A stretch of DNA of 64,000 bases, taken from the NCBI GenBank assembly GCA_003255065.1, contig QAOA01000876.1, positions 176,044 through 240,043 of the forward strand, read 5' to 3'. The notes below the pieces were generated by a model. The model was not told the DNA's origin and made no database searches. It saw only the letters and a program-made list of their open reading frames with translations. This DNA is from Cercis canadensis. Taxonomy: Eukaryota > Streptophyta > Magnoliopsida > Fabales > Fabaceae. Below are positions 46,253 through 57,600 of this stretch, piece by piece. Made by a program: the position numbers and the translations under genes. Within the stretch, counting starts at the first letter, position 1. Each line of letters starts with the position of its first letter.

Positions 46253-47547
46253 GAGGATCCAACTTCGACTACAAGCACCCTTATGATAGACCGAAATTTA
46301 GAAAATTGTTCGGTTTTGTAGAATTTAATTCACACTAGATTTGAATGAAATCGAGTTGAAATGTTTAGTAAGCGTAATGATGATATAGAGTGATTTTATC
46401 GAGCTTTCAAAATGTATTTCCTAGTATATATATTAAAGCTATTTTTAGATAGTAAAAACTTGTGATCATCAAGTATAGATCCTCAAGAGAGTTTGTAATA
46501 ATGATGTTAGAAGAATAGTCATCCTAGAGTTATCTACGTAGCAATAAACTGATCAATTATGTGTGTGAGCAATAAATACCCTAGAATCCTGGGCATGAGT
46601 TTTTCATTATGGCCAAGGGTTTGAGGTTTAGTGAGATCATTGTTGAAAGGGGAAAAATTGTAATTGTTCTAACATTCGAATAAGATTAGTCTCACGCTCA
46701 ATTAAAAAATAAAGTAAAGATATTCGTGGTATTAACTAAAAAAATAAACACTCTAGAAAAAGTTATTAAATGTATATGTGTATGTGAATTATATTGTGTG
46801 TAGTGCCATGAATTTTTTTTTGTTACATGATAACATATAAGTTTGAACTAGGATGTTCAGAAGTGACGTAGAAAATCGTTTATTAGAGTTAGTAGGTGTG
46901 TGGATTCTGCAAATAAAATGGGAGGGGGTAAAAAATGATCTGATTAGTAAGACTAGTTGTTTTTTTTTATCTTATTTGGTAATTTATAAAAGCCTACTAT
47001 TGCAATTTAAAACTCAAGTTATTGTCACAGCTTATAGGTTATCGACCTAAAATAACATGTGTTACTAGCAGGCAAAGAGAGGCATAAAAAGACGGTGTGC
47101 AGGCATGCAGTTTTATCCACAGACTCACATGAGTCTTTTTCTCTTCATTCTACAATAACCAATAAGATCCATAGATCAGACTATGGCAGTAACTGACATC
47201 ACATCAAAATAGAATTTTGAAACTCAGCAGATGCTCATGTTTTGTAACTATTCCTTCTCTAGTTCTACTGTTTCAAATTTATTTATTCCTTCTTCAAATG
47301 CATGCCATAACACATCAACTTAAATACACACATGCTGGATATAGCACATTGAAAACGTATTATTCATATCCAAATAAAATTAACATGTTATTCATATTCA
47401 AAGAAACATAAAAATATTATTCACATTCAAAGATAATATCACATATTATAACTATTCATATGCAAAGAAAACATACAAAAGAGAAGCTTTACTAGCTACA
47501 ACAGCTCGAATTGAAAAAGGCCAAGGAGAAGAGGGATACAAGCATCC
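46253..47547. other. Intergenic between TIR element and F-box cluster
   Basis: AT-rich, no gene recognised. The region near 47340-47470 repeats 'ttattcatatccaaa' / 'ttattcatattcaaagaaa' / 'attattcacattcaaag' three to four times with a period of about 30-35 bp, a small degenerate tandem array. Confidence 0.45.
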
Positions 47548-47628
47548 TTATATGGCACCTAGAGAGAAAAGGCTTTCATGGTACATGACAAAAGGTGCAT
47601 CACCCTTAGGTACATCTAGCATCTTTGT
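47548..47628 (-). pseudogene. C-terminal remnant of an F-box/FBA gene
   Basis: The last 26 codons plus stop of a relative of the neighbouring F-box gene: 'DVPKGDAPFVMYHESLFSLG' then 'AI' and TAA. The intact gene ends 'GMYYESLFCLGAI' and the pseudogene at 51269-52412 ends 'TMYHESLFRLGTA'. Nothing of the rest of the gene is found next to it. It shows that the F-box family was once at least three copies here. Confidence 0.8.
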
Positions 47629-47904
47629 AGAAAAATATTAACAAGAAGTTTTTATTTTTATTTTTATGAATCATAATTTTATTTTACCAAAAGGAAACAA
47701 GCAGGGATTCCCTGCATAAGTATAACAACCAAATAAAATTACAAAATCACACTAGAATACTCTGGCTAATATCTCACCTCCTACAAAGGTCCCTATTAAC
47801 AGCAGTACACTTGAAAGAGGATGATAAAATCCTACACTTAACATCTTTATTAGCTGTAACAGCTGAAATCCAAATGCTAATAACATGATGGGTGTCAAAC
47901 GTTT

Positions 47905-49065
47905 TTATATGGCACCTAGACAGAAGAGACTTTCATAGTACATACCTGAAGGTTTAAAACCCCTAGGGATAGGTTGTGTCCTGTAAGTATGTGTCTCTGG
48001 GTTATAAAACATCACACAATCACAAAGTACAGAGTACATTATTATCTCTTTATTGACAAAATATATAGGCCTCATGCACGACGAACCAGGGATGTTAACT
48101 GTTTCAAGAGGAATCGTGTACCTTTTTTCCCAAACACTGCCACTATGATCTTGTAGCTTCCATATTTCAATGCAAGGATTAACTAAGGAAGCTATTGCCA
48201 GCTGCCCCTCCAAATCCATTAAATTGTATGTTTTTCCAGTAGCTTCACTCTGAAGAGTATTTGGATAATTTACTGTTCCAAATTTCTCATTCTTGATATT
48301 GAAGCAGACAATAAGATCAAGAAAGTTGGACTCCCAGTACATGGTATCTTCAATAAATGCAGGAGAAAGGAGAAAATCTGCCAAATGTGGGCAATCTTCC
48401 ACCATTCTCCAATTGGAATAATAGCTTATACCATTGCCATGAACCACACTATTGGTTACTTCAACAACTTCACATTTCAAGGGACCCTTAATTATGTATT
48501 TGAAATCATCTGATCTTGGGTCGAACAATTGAACCACTTTGTATGCTTGGGTTGAGGGGAGGTATCCAACTCCAAAACCGCGAATTGGATCTTCTGGGAA
48601 CTTCAAAGAGTTATCTTTGGGCAAGGCAAGAATATGTTTGGTGCTAGGGTTATACAAGAAGATTTGGTAATGCCTGTCACCATCGTTTTTTGAACCCTTG
48701 AAACATATCAAACCTAGGCAAGAGATCATGACGTCATATACCTTGTATTTTGTGGTGAAGCTGTTGGTGAATGAATAGCTTTTAGTGTCGAATGCATTCC
48801 AATCAGCTCTCCACGAATGTGCTCTTTCATGGTAGACATTTTTGCGACAGAGAAGAATGGGGTTCTTCTTTGATTTCTTCTCATGCATATCTAGAAAGGA
48901 AGGACTTGAAATCCTGTCGCGCCAGTGCCTGGATACGCACTTGAACTTCAAGAGAGATTTCGGCGGCAGCACCATCTGTATTTCCAGCACAAGATCGTCA
49001 GATAAATACTCCCCTTGTTGATGTGAAGTGCTTTCCCTTGTTCTTCGTCTCTGACGTCTCACCAT
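47905..49065 (-). CDS. F-box protein with F-box-associated (FBA) domain
   Basis: Single exon, 386 aa from the ATG at 49065 ('MVRRQRRRTRES'). The frame is open further upstream (to 49266), but the extra part is Leu/Phe/Ser-rich without F-box homology. The F-box is at about residues 18-60 ('YLSDDLVLEIQMVLPPKSLL', 'FKCVSRHWRDRISSPSFLDM'), followed by an FBA-type region with 'YQIFLYNPSTKHILALPK', 'FGVGYLPSTQAYKVVQLF', 'YWESNFLDLIVCFNIKNEKF' and 'CIEIWKLQDHSG'. Such proteins are substrate receptors of SCF ubiquitin ligases: the F-box binds SKP1/ASK and the FBA part the target. The target is unknown. The size is usual for the family. It lies between MATE B and MATE C, and two decayed relatives flank it. 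Confidence 0.9.
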   Translation of the reverse strand: MVRRQRRRTRESTSHQQGEYLSDDLVLEIQMVLPPKSLLKFKCVSRHWRDRISSPSFLDMHEKKSKKNPILLCRKNVYHERAHSWRADWNAFDTKSYSFTNSFTTKYKVYDVMISCLGLICFKGSKNDGDRHYQIFLYNPSTKHILALPKDNSLKFPEDPIRGFGVGYLPSTQAYKVVQLFDPRSDDFKYIIKGPLKCEVVEVTNSVVHGNGISYYSNWRMVEDCPHLADFLLSPAFIEDTMYWESNFLDLIVCFNIKNEKFGTVNYPNTLQSEATGKTYNLMDLEGQLAIASLVNPCIEIWKLQDHSGSVWEKRYTIPLETVNIPGSSCMRPIYFVNKEIIMYSVLCDCVMFYNPETHTYRTQPIPRGFKPSGMYYESLFCLGAI

Positions 49066-49946
49066 TTCCCTAAGCTGCCGATTTTCAAATATTTGTCTGA
49101 AACACAAGAACACTAAACTGACAGAAATAAGAGGGACAGGCACAGAGAAACACAGACAAAGATAGGGGAAGAGATAGACATGTAGATATAGATAGCGAGT
49201 AAAAGAGATCAGAAAGCGATATCTCCAAGAAAACCCGGGGTTCGGAGATATGAGAGACTGAGACATTGTATTTTTTTTTTTGAAACATTGTATTTACATT
49301 AGAATTTTATGTTATCCATTAATATGAGCATTGATTATGAAATTGGTAGGTCCTTTTTGTACAGAAAAAATTGATAGAATTTTGTCATTAATTTGAATAT
49401 GGTTGTTAGATGAAATAAAAGATAAGGATGACGTTATTCAACATTAATTTGACAATAATTTTGGCAATTAAAATTTGGCTGTCTAACATTTTTCTTAGAA
49501 GTAGTTTTATATTTCTTTTTATCTGTCCATTTTTCTCCTTTTTTGTTTCATAAAATATGTGAGAAAATAACTAATAAAAAGGAAGTAATGAAAACATTTT
49601 AACTGTTGATAAATCATGCAATAGTATCCAGTATGTATTTTGAATTTATAAGTAAATTCAGTTGATAAAAAAAAAAAAAAGGACGGATAAAATGTTTTTG
49701 ATAAGTGGAATCGTTATATCATATCTAGGTATAATTTAGTAGGAAGCATAATAAATTCCTTTTTCTTTTAGGTAACTCCTATTCTCTAACCAATGTAATT
49801 GAATTTCAAATCCAGTGTATTAGTTGATACTCAATGGGTATAAAGAATATTATCAAAACCTGAGGTCCAATAATATTGAGATTATTCTCAAAATTTGTAA
49901 GTTTTATATTCAAACTTAGAGTCATCGTGTTTGTGTATAAGTTAAT

Positions 49947-49984
<38 letters not shown>

Positions 49985-50631
49985 ATTAACTTTTCTATCC
50001 CTAGTCTTTTTCTTCTTGAATTGCTTCGTTCTCTTCTTACCCTGTGCATTGTTACGATTGATCTTTTGCTAAGGAAATATGTATGCACAATAATTGATTC
50101 CTCCAAAGGGAAACATGAAATCAGTTTTGGCCTTGCTTCTTTTGAAATTTTTTATTCTTATTCTCATATATATTAGGTATATTTTTCAACACTTAAAACA
50201 CAAGAAAAATATCACATAAAAATGAAAAAAAAAGGGAAAAAGAATAAGAAAAAGACTTGTAGGTGGTACAAACCTGCACAAAGGTTATATATCTAAGGCT
50301 TACGCATGATCTGTTCAAACCATTAGAAGAGTTTGTTATCTAAATTTATCTGTTAAGACTTAAAGCAGAAGTCGGGATCCGCCAAATCATGTCAACAACT
50401 TCTCAACAAGAGATTCACCTGCAAATAAAAGGATCTTACTTGAAGAAGCAGCTGGAATTGTGTGAATGGTACCTTAAATTTTGAAGTACGTGTATTCCAT
50501 ATATTGTAGAACATTTCTTTTGAGGAAGACGATATAAAAGGCTTCAGGGGTAACTTGACGGGCGCATATGCATCTATAAAGCATTGTTTGGTTGATCATA
50601 ACATAACAATATGATAAAAATTGCAGAGTGC
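49066..50631. other. Intergenic between F-box gene and F-box pseudogene
   Basis: Holds the promoter of the F-box gene (to about 49400), AT-rich DNA, and the (TA)n palindrome at 49941-49990. 'caataatattgagattatt' near 49869 recalls 'caataatactgagattatt' near 6124, another dispersed repeat fragment. No gene recognised. Confidence 0.5.
49941..49990. repeat. Perfect 50-bp palindrome around (TA)n
   Basis: 'gttaatgaca', then a run of TA repeats, then 'tgtcattaac': the non-TA arms are exact reverse complements. It can extrude as a cruciform or hairpin and is a likely length-variable microsatellite. Confidence 0.9.
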
Positions 50632-51117
50632 TTGCTAAGCTACCTTTACTTTATCATACTTCCTTATGCTACCCCCCACCCATGCATGGGACCCAGTGGT
50701 GAAGGCTAAGCTATATTCACCTTATCCTACTCCTTTATGCTATCCCCCTACTCATGCATAGAACCCAGTAAGAGTTACAATATAATTTTGGTGTCATTAC
50801 GAAGATTTCAAAAAATTGAGTCACCAAATATGTGCTAGGATACACCGTTCCTTATAAAATGTAAAAACAACACGATATAGGAAAGCATGCCAGCCAAAAA
50901 ACTTATACTTACCAAAAAAGGCTGACACTCTTTCTTATATCACGCCGTTTTTACATTTTATAAGGAACTGTGTGTTCTGACACATACTAAATGACTTAAT
51001 TTTTTGAGATCTTTGCAATGATATCAAATTCACACTGTAACTCTCATTGGGTCTCATGTGTGGGTGGGAAATAGCATGAGGGAATAGGATAAGGTGAAGG
51101 TAGCTTACCCTTCACCA
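50632..51117. mobile_element. Foldback MITE with long inverted arms (family 3)
   Basis: The left arm (from 'tggtgaaggctaagcta' at 50697, with 'ttcaccttatcctactcc' and 'tcaaaaaattgagtcacc') is matched by a reverse-complementary right arm ending 'aggtagcttacccttcacca' at 51117. The arms are about 180-190 bp with a short central loop near 50890-50930. The terminal text of the left arm is present twice (50632-50696 and 50697-50775: 'ccttatgctacccccc' and 'ctttatgctatccccc'). No target duplication was found. Related arms are at 5637-5905 and 7395-7520. Confidence 0.75.
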
Positions 51118-51268
51118 ATTTTCATAAACATTGAATGTTACAAATTAATGCATGATTGTATATAATCCGAAGGCAAAAAAATGCAAGTACAACTATTTTT
51201 CAGATATAAGAGAAGCTGTCATGGAAACAGCTATAACAACTCAAATCCGAGGGTTACAACAAGCATCC

Positions 51269-52412
51269 CTATGCGGTACCAAGACGGAAAAGACTTTCAT
51301 GGTACATAGTGCCTGCATATGAAAAATCCACAGGCACATCCACTATCCTATATGTATTTGTCTGTGTGTTATAAAACACTAAACAACCATTGGAGTACAA
51401 TATCACCTCCTTGTCTTGAACACATATAGGCCTTATATGCTCCAAACGATTCTCATCAACGCCTCCGAGAGAAAGAGTTTATCCTTTCTCCCAAATTCAG
51501 TTACTATCACCTTTAAGTCTCCATATCTCTACAGTAAAGCAGGCATGAATTCCAGAAGGCACTGCAAACCCTAGCTTCCCCTGAAGTTTTGTTAAAGAAA
51601 TAATTTCATCACCTAATGGATGACCCAAATTTGGAAACTCACAGTTCCAAATTTCTCATTCTTGACATTAAACGAGATAATAAGATCCTTCCCCAAGGCC
51701 TCCCAATATATGATATCCTCAACAACTGCTGGAGTGTTAAAACCATTCACCAGATCTGGGCAATTAATCTTCTTCCACCACTCTCCAAGTGGAATAGTTT
51801 CTTCCACAACCGCCACCATTATGGTTTATTTCAATAACTTGACATTTAAAGTGAGGATTTGGATGGTTGTTCTTATTATACTGTATGAACAAGCTAACCA
51901 CCTTGAATATTTGGGCTGAGGCAAGGTATGAAATTCCAAAACTAACAATTGGGTTCTTGAAGAAATTTGAAGAAGACTCCACAGGCAAGGCAAGAAAATC
52001 TTTTGTGCAAGGGCTATATAAGAAGACTTGGGTTTGTTTCCCATCCTTTGTAGCCAAAACTGGCCATACCTTGGCAGGTGACAACCATACTAAACACCTT
52101 GCACTTTGTAGTGAAGCTATTGACCATTGTAAAGCTTTTAGCATCAAAAGAATTCCACTCAGCACTCCACCCGGTTTCGTTCTGACCTACTTCATGATTG
52201 AGGTCATCTCTATAAAAGATGCATGTCAAGAAATGAAGGGCTTGAAATCAAGCTGTACCATGGCTTGGATACACACTTAAATCTATAGAGAGACTTTGCG
52301 GGTAGCCTTAGCTTAGTTGTATATCAAGCTCAAGGTCATGAGGTAAATACTCCTTAGTCTGTTGTTCTGAAGCTATCTTCATTGTTCTTTGTCTGTGCTG
52401 TCTTCTCACTTT
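51269..52412 (-). pseudogene. Frameshifted F-box/FBA pseudogene
   Basis: Read on minus, segments align in order with the intact F-box gene: 'QQTKEYLPHDLELDIQL', then after a stop/frame change 'SLYRFKCVSKPWYSLISSPS', another shift, 'GWSAEWNSFDAKSFTMVNSF', another shift to 'VFLYSPCTKDFLALPV' and 'FGISYLASAQIFKVVSLF', another to 'NTPAVVEDIIYWEALGKDLI', and finally 'VFYNTQTNTYRIVDVPVDF' and 'MYHESLFRLGTA' with TAG at 51269-51271. At least four disruptions, and the position of the original start codon no longer reads ATG. The former gene length is preserved, so decay was by small indels. No functional product is expected. Confidence 0.85.
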
Positions 52413-54632
52413 CTATGATGATTGAGAGAAAAGAAATGATGAGGGACACACACAGAGAGACAGAAGATAGGTTCAGACTTCAGAGATATATATGCAGATA
52501 GATAGAGAAGAGAAGGATAAGGAGACAGAGGGCCTTTATCTGCAAGGAGTATCAGGGTTTGCTGATGAGAGATCTTATAATACCAACTATAGGGAGGAAA
52601 ATTGGTAGATCCTGCTGGTAAATTTAATATTTCTTCTGATCGTTCTTTTTTTATTTTTATTTTTTTGTCTCACTTTTCCATAAAATATGTTATTAAAAAA
52701 TTACAAATTTTTTTTTTGTAATTAAAAGTGAAAATCATTTGCATTAATTTGCCCTTCTAATTCTGATTATAATTTCTTTAATATTTTGGATTTTGAAAAG
52801 AAGAAAATCATATCTTGCAATACTCTTTTAATTGAATGGAAATATTTGACATTGCTTAACTTTTTTAATAGAGATAAAGTTCAATATCTGATTTCTGGTC
52901 ATTTATAAGTTTGACATTGATTGATACAGAAAATGTGAGAAACTACCACACAAGTCGATAAATCACTTAATAGTATTATGTTAACACAATTTTTAATTCA
53001 TAAGTGTGTAAATTCAGCCAACACAAAAAAAAAAAAATCATATCTTTTAAAGGTTTCTTTCTATATTACATGGGTACTGGTATGAGTTTCGTACTTAGTA
53101 TAGTACGAAACATCGATACAACTATTTTTCAAAACATGGGATATGGGTACGTCATANTCATATCATATATATATATATATATATATAGGTAGCTAAAAAA
53201 AATTAGCATCAAACAGTAAATCAGGTCATATTCCTTCAATTCATGAGAGAATAGAATAAGGGCTAGGTTTGTAAAGGATCAAAGCTAATGAGAGAAAAGA
53301 TAATAAGTGTAAAACATGTTAAAATAGGTGTTTTAGCCATTTCAAAATGTCCCAATTTTTTTTTTTTTAAAAAAAATTGAGATGAGTTTTCTCTTCTGGT
53401 ACGAGTTTTAAGTTTTCGATATGTCTCAGAAATGGATACATCACCGATTTTGAAATACCCTTGCAACATATGTTTCTTTCTAGTAATAAAAAATCTATTT
53501 ATCATCATACCTCTCTAATTTTAGTAGGAAACATAAGAATTTCAGATTTTTCTCTTTTTTTTTGGTATTTTTTTTTTTCCTTTGAAAGATTATTACTCTT
53601 ATCCTCCGACCGCTGGATTCTCATTTCAAATTTAGTGTGTATCTAGACACTCAATACTATAGACATGAACATACCCATCTAGTCCACCGATTTCCAGTGG
53701 AATATCATCAAAAAAATTTAGAACTAGGAGTCATTGATGAATTTCAGTCTTCAAAATGCGAACTTCTCACCTTGAAGTCTAGAACTACATAAACATTGTT
53801 TTCAGAGTAGTGATAGACTAACAACTCTTTATTTACACATCATTTACATTTGTATGCCTGACAACTTCTAAATTTTGTTAGACCCACATAAACTTTTTTC
53901 AGTATGACTCAAATTTTTCTACACTTCCTATACCTCTTGAGGTGTAAGAGTATCATTTAAAAAACGAAAAAACCTTGTTCATGTAGTGTTTTTTTCTTTT
54001 TAGCTCAACGGTCGTGGTATTCTTAGTCAGTGAGACTAAGTCTCTTCCCCCCAAAAAAAAAAAAAATTTAAACCAATGAAAAAGATGGAGAGACACATAT
54101 TACTTGACTCATCATGAAAGTGGAAAAAAAGAATTGTTGTGCGATTCATAATCAATGTATAAAGTTTACATTAATAATTGACGAAAAATGTAAAACCTAC
54201 CACCTACATGGCTATTATATCTTGCTCTTGATGAAGAAACATTTATTTACCTTATCTGATTATTTCTAATGAGAAACGTGATAAATTTACGCTTCCTTTG
54301 AAACTACCAGCAAAGCTTGGTTCAGCATAGCCTTCCTCCTAGAGGCCTTACTAAATTGGGCAATGCTGATGTTCTCTTCTTCAATTTTTAAATTTCTTTC
54401 TTATTGGCATTTAGCCAAGTTCTTAATTTTATGGAGAAAAAAAAAAAAAACAAAGTGAATTCAGTTGCACCCGTGTATGCTACTGTAGCCGGACCTATGA
54501 CTGATATAGGGAAATGAATACGTTTCAAGAATGATCTTATATAGTTCTTCATTTCAAATAAATGAAGTTTTTATTTTGAGCAATGGTACAGATTCCATTT
54601 CATCATAGAATTGGCTTTTAGTAATTGTTAAC
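52413..54632. other. Intergenic between F-box pseudogene and MATE C 3' end
   Basis: AT-rich. Contains an n at 53157 followed by a short (TA)n run, and T-rich and A-rich tracts. At about 53998-54065 lies 'tagctcaacggtcgtggt' followed by 'tcagtgagactaagtctc' and an A-run, which looks like the tRNA-type head of a SINE fragment, but with no target duplication. The last 200 bp parallels the 3' flank of MATE B ('tcagtccattgtctgc'). Confidence 0.45.
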
Positions 54633-57600
54633 TCATATCAGTCCATTGTCTGCCGAAAGTTGTCCTTGTCCATCAAATAGCCTTTTTCTTGCCTTGAATG
54701 CCTGCATTAACAAGATCACTCAATTAAATGAAAACACCTTAAAGGAGAAAAAATAATTCTACTTATACATTAGATTTATACTATTGCATATTAACACGGT
54801 TAACGCAGTTTGAGCCTAACAGAAAATAAATAAATGAAATGTTTCCTACTAGTTACAAGTAACATTACACTAAAAGAAACCATCTCAACAAGGGCATCCA
54901 TTTCTATTGTTGTGCTTTTTGTCAAGTTCAAACTTTGTTGGCGATAGTCTGACATTGTTAAAGCATTGCATGCCCTTATATAATTTCTGCTGATTACCGT
55001 AAAGTTGAAATCTTAATGCAAAATCAAAATGGTATCCGGAAGATGAATCCATTTCTTTATTATCCTTCCAATATCTTGGCAATGGCAACAAAGAGAGCAA
55101 ATTTAAATTTGTGTGTTTTAAAATGACCAGTATCAGAGGGAAAACCTGCTGCTCCCAATTTATGCGACTTGTTATGATCGAAAGGAGAACAATTTGCACG
55201 AAAGTGCCAACTTGTATACCAATCCAAAGTCCCTTTCCTCTCATCTGTAGCCAGAAACACAATGCAGCAGCTACTGGATTTCCGCAAAGGTAGTAGGCCC
55301 CCAGATTGATGTAAGCCCCTATGTGCTGCAATCCACAACCCCTAGCAATCCCTGAATTAAAAGATAGTTAAAAACAGTTTCAGAAAGCTAGTTTTCTTTA
55401 CAGAATTTACTTAATTCTAGACTAGAGCGAAATTTTACCGCTAAGAACAGCTTGTAAATTCTGCTGTATAATAGCTACACAAACCAGAGGAGCCATGGCA
55501 GTGACATAGTCAACAACTTCCTTCTCATTGCTGAAAGTATAACCATAAACATGCCGGCAGGTGAAGAGGATTATGCATAGTAAACTTGCCTCCATGACTG
55601 CCATAGACATTGCAGCCAAGACAGCAACACGAGCAGCGCGTGCATTCCCGGCTCCTATTTCATTTGAAACCCTTGTGCTGCAATTAAAGAGAAAGAGAGA
55701 TGCTGAATATATAGCTGACATCTATGCATGAAGCTAGTTATATATGGCATGCAACTCTGTGCGTAAATATGTTTGGTGTAATTGTTACCTTGCCGCAGCA
55801 CCAACTCCATAAGGAATAGAATAGGTTACTGTAGTTGTGTTGAGACTGTGGAAGAAAGATGACGACGATTTAGAACAATATTCATTATGTTCTTGAAAGG
55901 GATTCTCATTAAAAAAATATATATGAATATCAAAATGGAAATGTAGATAATGAGTTTAAATTTTAGGGACACTGCGTTTAAATGCTGAATATATTCCGAG
56001 TATTAGGAAAATTTTCTAAAAGAAAACCCTTCTGAGACCCTAGAAAATGTTAGAGAACATACCATATAGCTAGAACTGAAGCTTCAAGTTTGGGATTTGA
56101 CAATAGTCCAGACAGCAAGATAAGCAGCTCAAATGACCACCATTCGAGGCTACAGTCATCAAAATGAAAACAATAAATTATAGAACCTTTGGAAAAAAAA
56201 AAGTACTTTTTTGTTTGTTGTTGCGATAGAAATGTTTTTCAAAAAAAATTTAAAAACTCTTCACAAGTTTTTTTTATATAAATAATTTCTATCAAAACAA
56301 ATAGGGCATCAACGTAATTTGATTAAGACTGCTTGAAACTTCTATAAAACAGGAAGACACATTACCAAATCATTCCTGCAGAAGGGATAGCGAAGCAAAA
56401 GAATTCCTTAATTCCTTGGAACAGCTGCATAGAAACTGGAACACGGGTTTTTGCACAGGCAGAAGAGTATTTCATGTACAATCCAAGAAAAATCACATTT
56501 ACCCAGGTTGAAATACTAATTGCTAATGCTGCACCAACGTTCTTCAGTCCAGACTTGAATACCAAAGCCCAACAGAGAGGTATATGTAAACAAATAGTGG
56601 CACACGAACTCAAGAGCATGGGAATAATCAAACTTTGCATTAGGAAAAATCTAATCAATGGTTGCAGAATTGCATATGCAAAAAGAGCAGGAACAAGCCA
56701 AATTAGGAATTTCCCTGCTTCCTGTGAAATTAGAGGATCCTGGCCTATGAAAACTAGTATCTTTCCCATGTTGATCCAAATGAAAGACAGGGGAAGACAA
56801 ACCAATATGAGAGAAAATATAGCAGTGTATGTTTGCATTCCAAATTTGTAATATTGCTGAGCTCCATAAGCTTGTCCACAAAGAGTTTCCAGTCCACTAG
56901 CCATTCCCATCTGTTAGGCATGTACAGATTGCCAATGCAATTAGTTACTGGAGAAAGAAAATAATGCTAATCTTGAGTAGGGTAACATATTAATTACAAG
57001 CAAGGGGGTAAAGAGGATGAATAAGCTACTATATTGAGTTAATCACAGGCATTTTTTTTCATTTGAAGTATCTTCACATGATTTTAGGTGGCCGCGTTTA
57101 AATATTTTCCTATTGAAACTTAAATTTAGTTACTAAATAATCGTGCTAAGTTGTCCATATAGAAGTTGTGTAAGTAGATTATATATTCACAGATTTTATC
57201 ATCTATAAGAACAAACAGAAGCCAATATCCACTTAAAATTGGATGCATGTTTGTGGTTTACAACAGAAGAAAAATGTAAATAATGAAAAAGATTCACTTC
57301 AAGTCAATATATGTGTTACATCTAGGTTTATAGATCAAAATATTTTACACTGACACTTAAAGTATCCCATCATTTGTCTACTTGCAACTGCATTGTCTAT
57401 TAAATTGCACGTCTCCTCAATATCAATACTATTTTATTTGAAAAATGTTACGTGCACACTTATACACAAAGATATACAAAAAAAAAAAAAATTAATTAGA
57501 TTCATTGCCAATCTAATTCATACCATATGTGCAAGTATAGAAGAGGCGAGCATCAACCCTGTGAAAAAACATAACTCTTTTTATTTGGTGGGTTTTTCTC

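Noticed and set aside
49066-49266. 67-residue N-terminal extension of the F-box protein
   Set aside because: The extra part is composed of low-complexity Leu/Phe/Ser codons from a pyrimidine-rich leader; the ATG at 49065 directly precedes the F-box as in related proteins.
55040-55331. Longer open frame continuing past MATE C exon 6
   Set aside because: It runs into intron 6; the donor after 'NWEQQ' at 55146 and the last exon at 54633-54701 match A and B.
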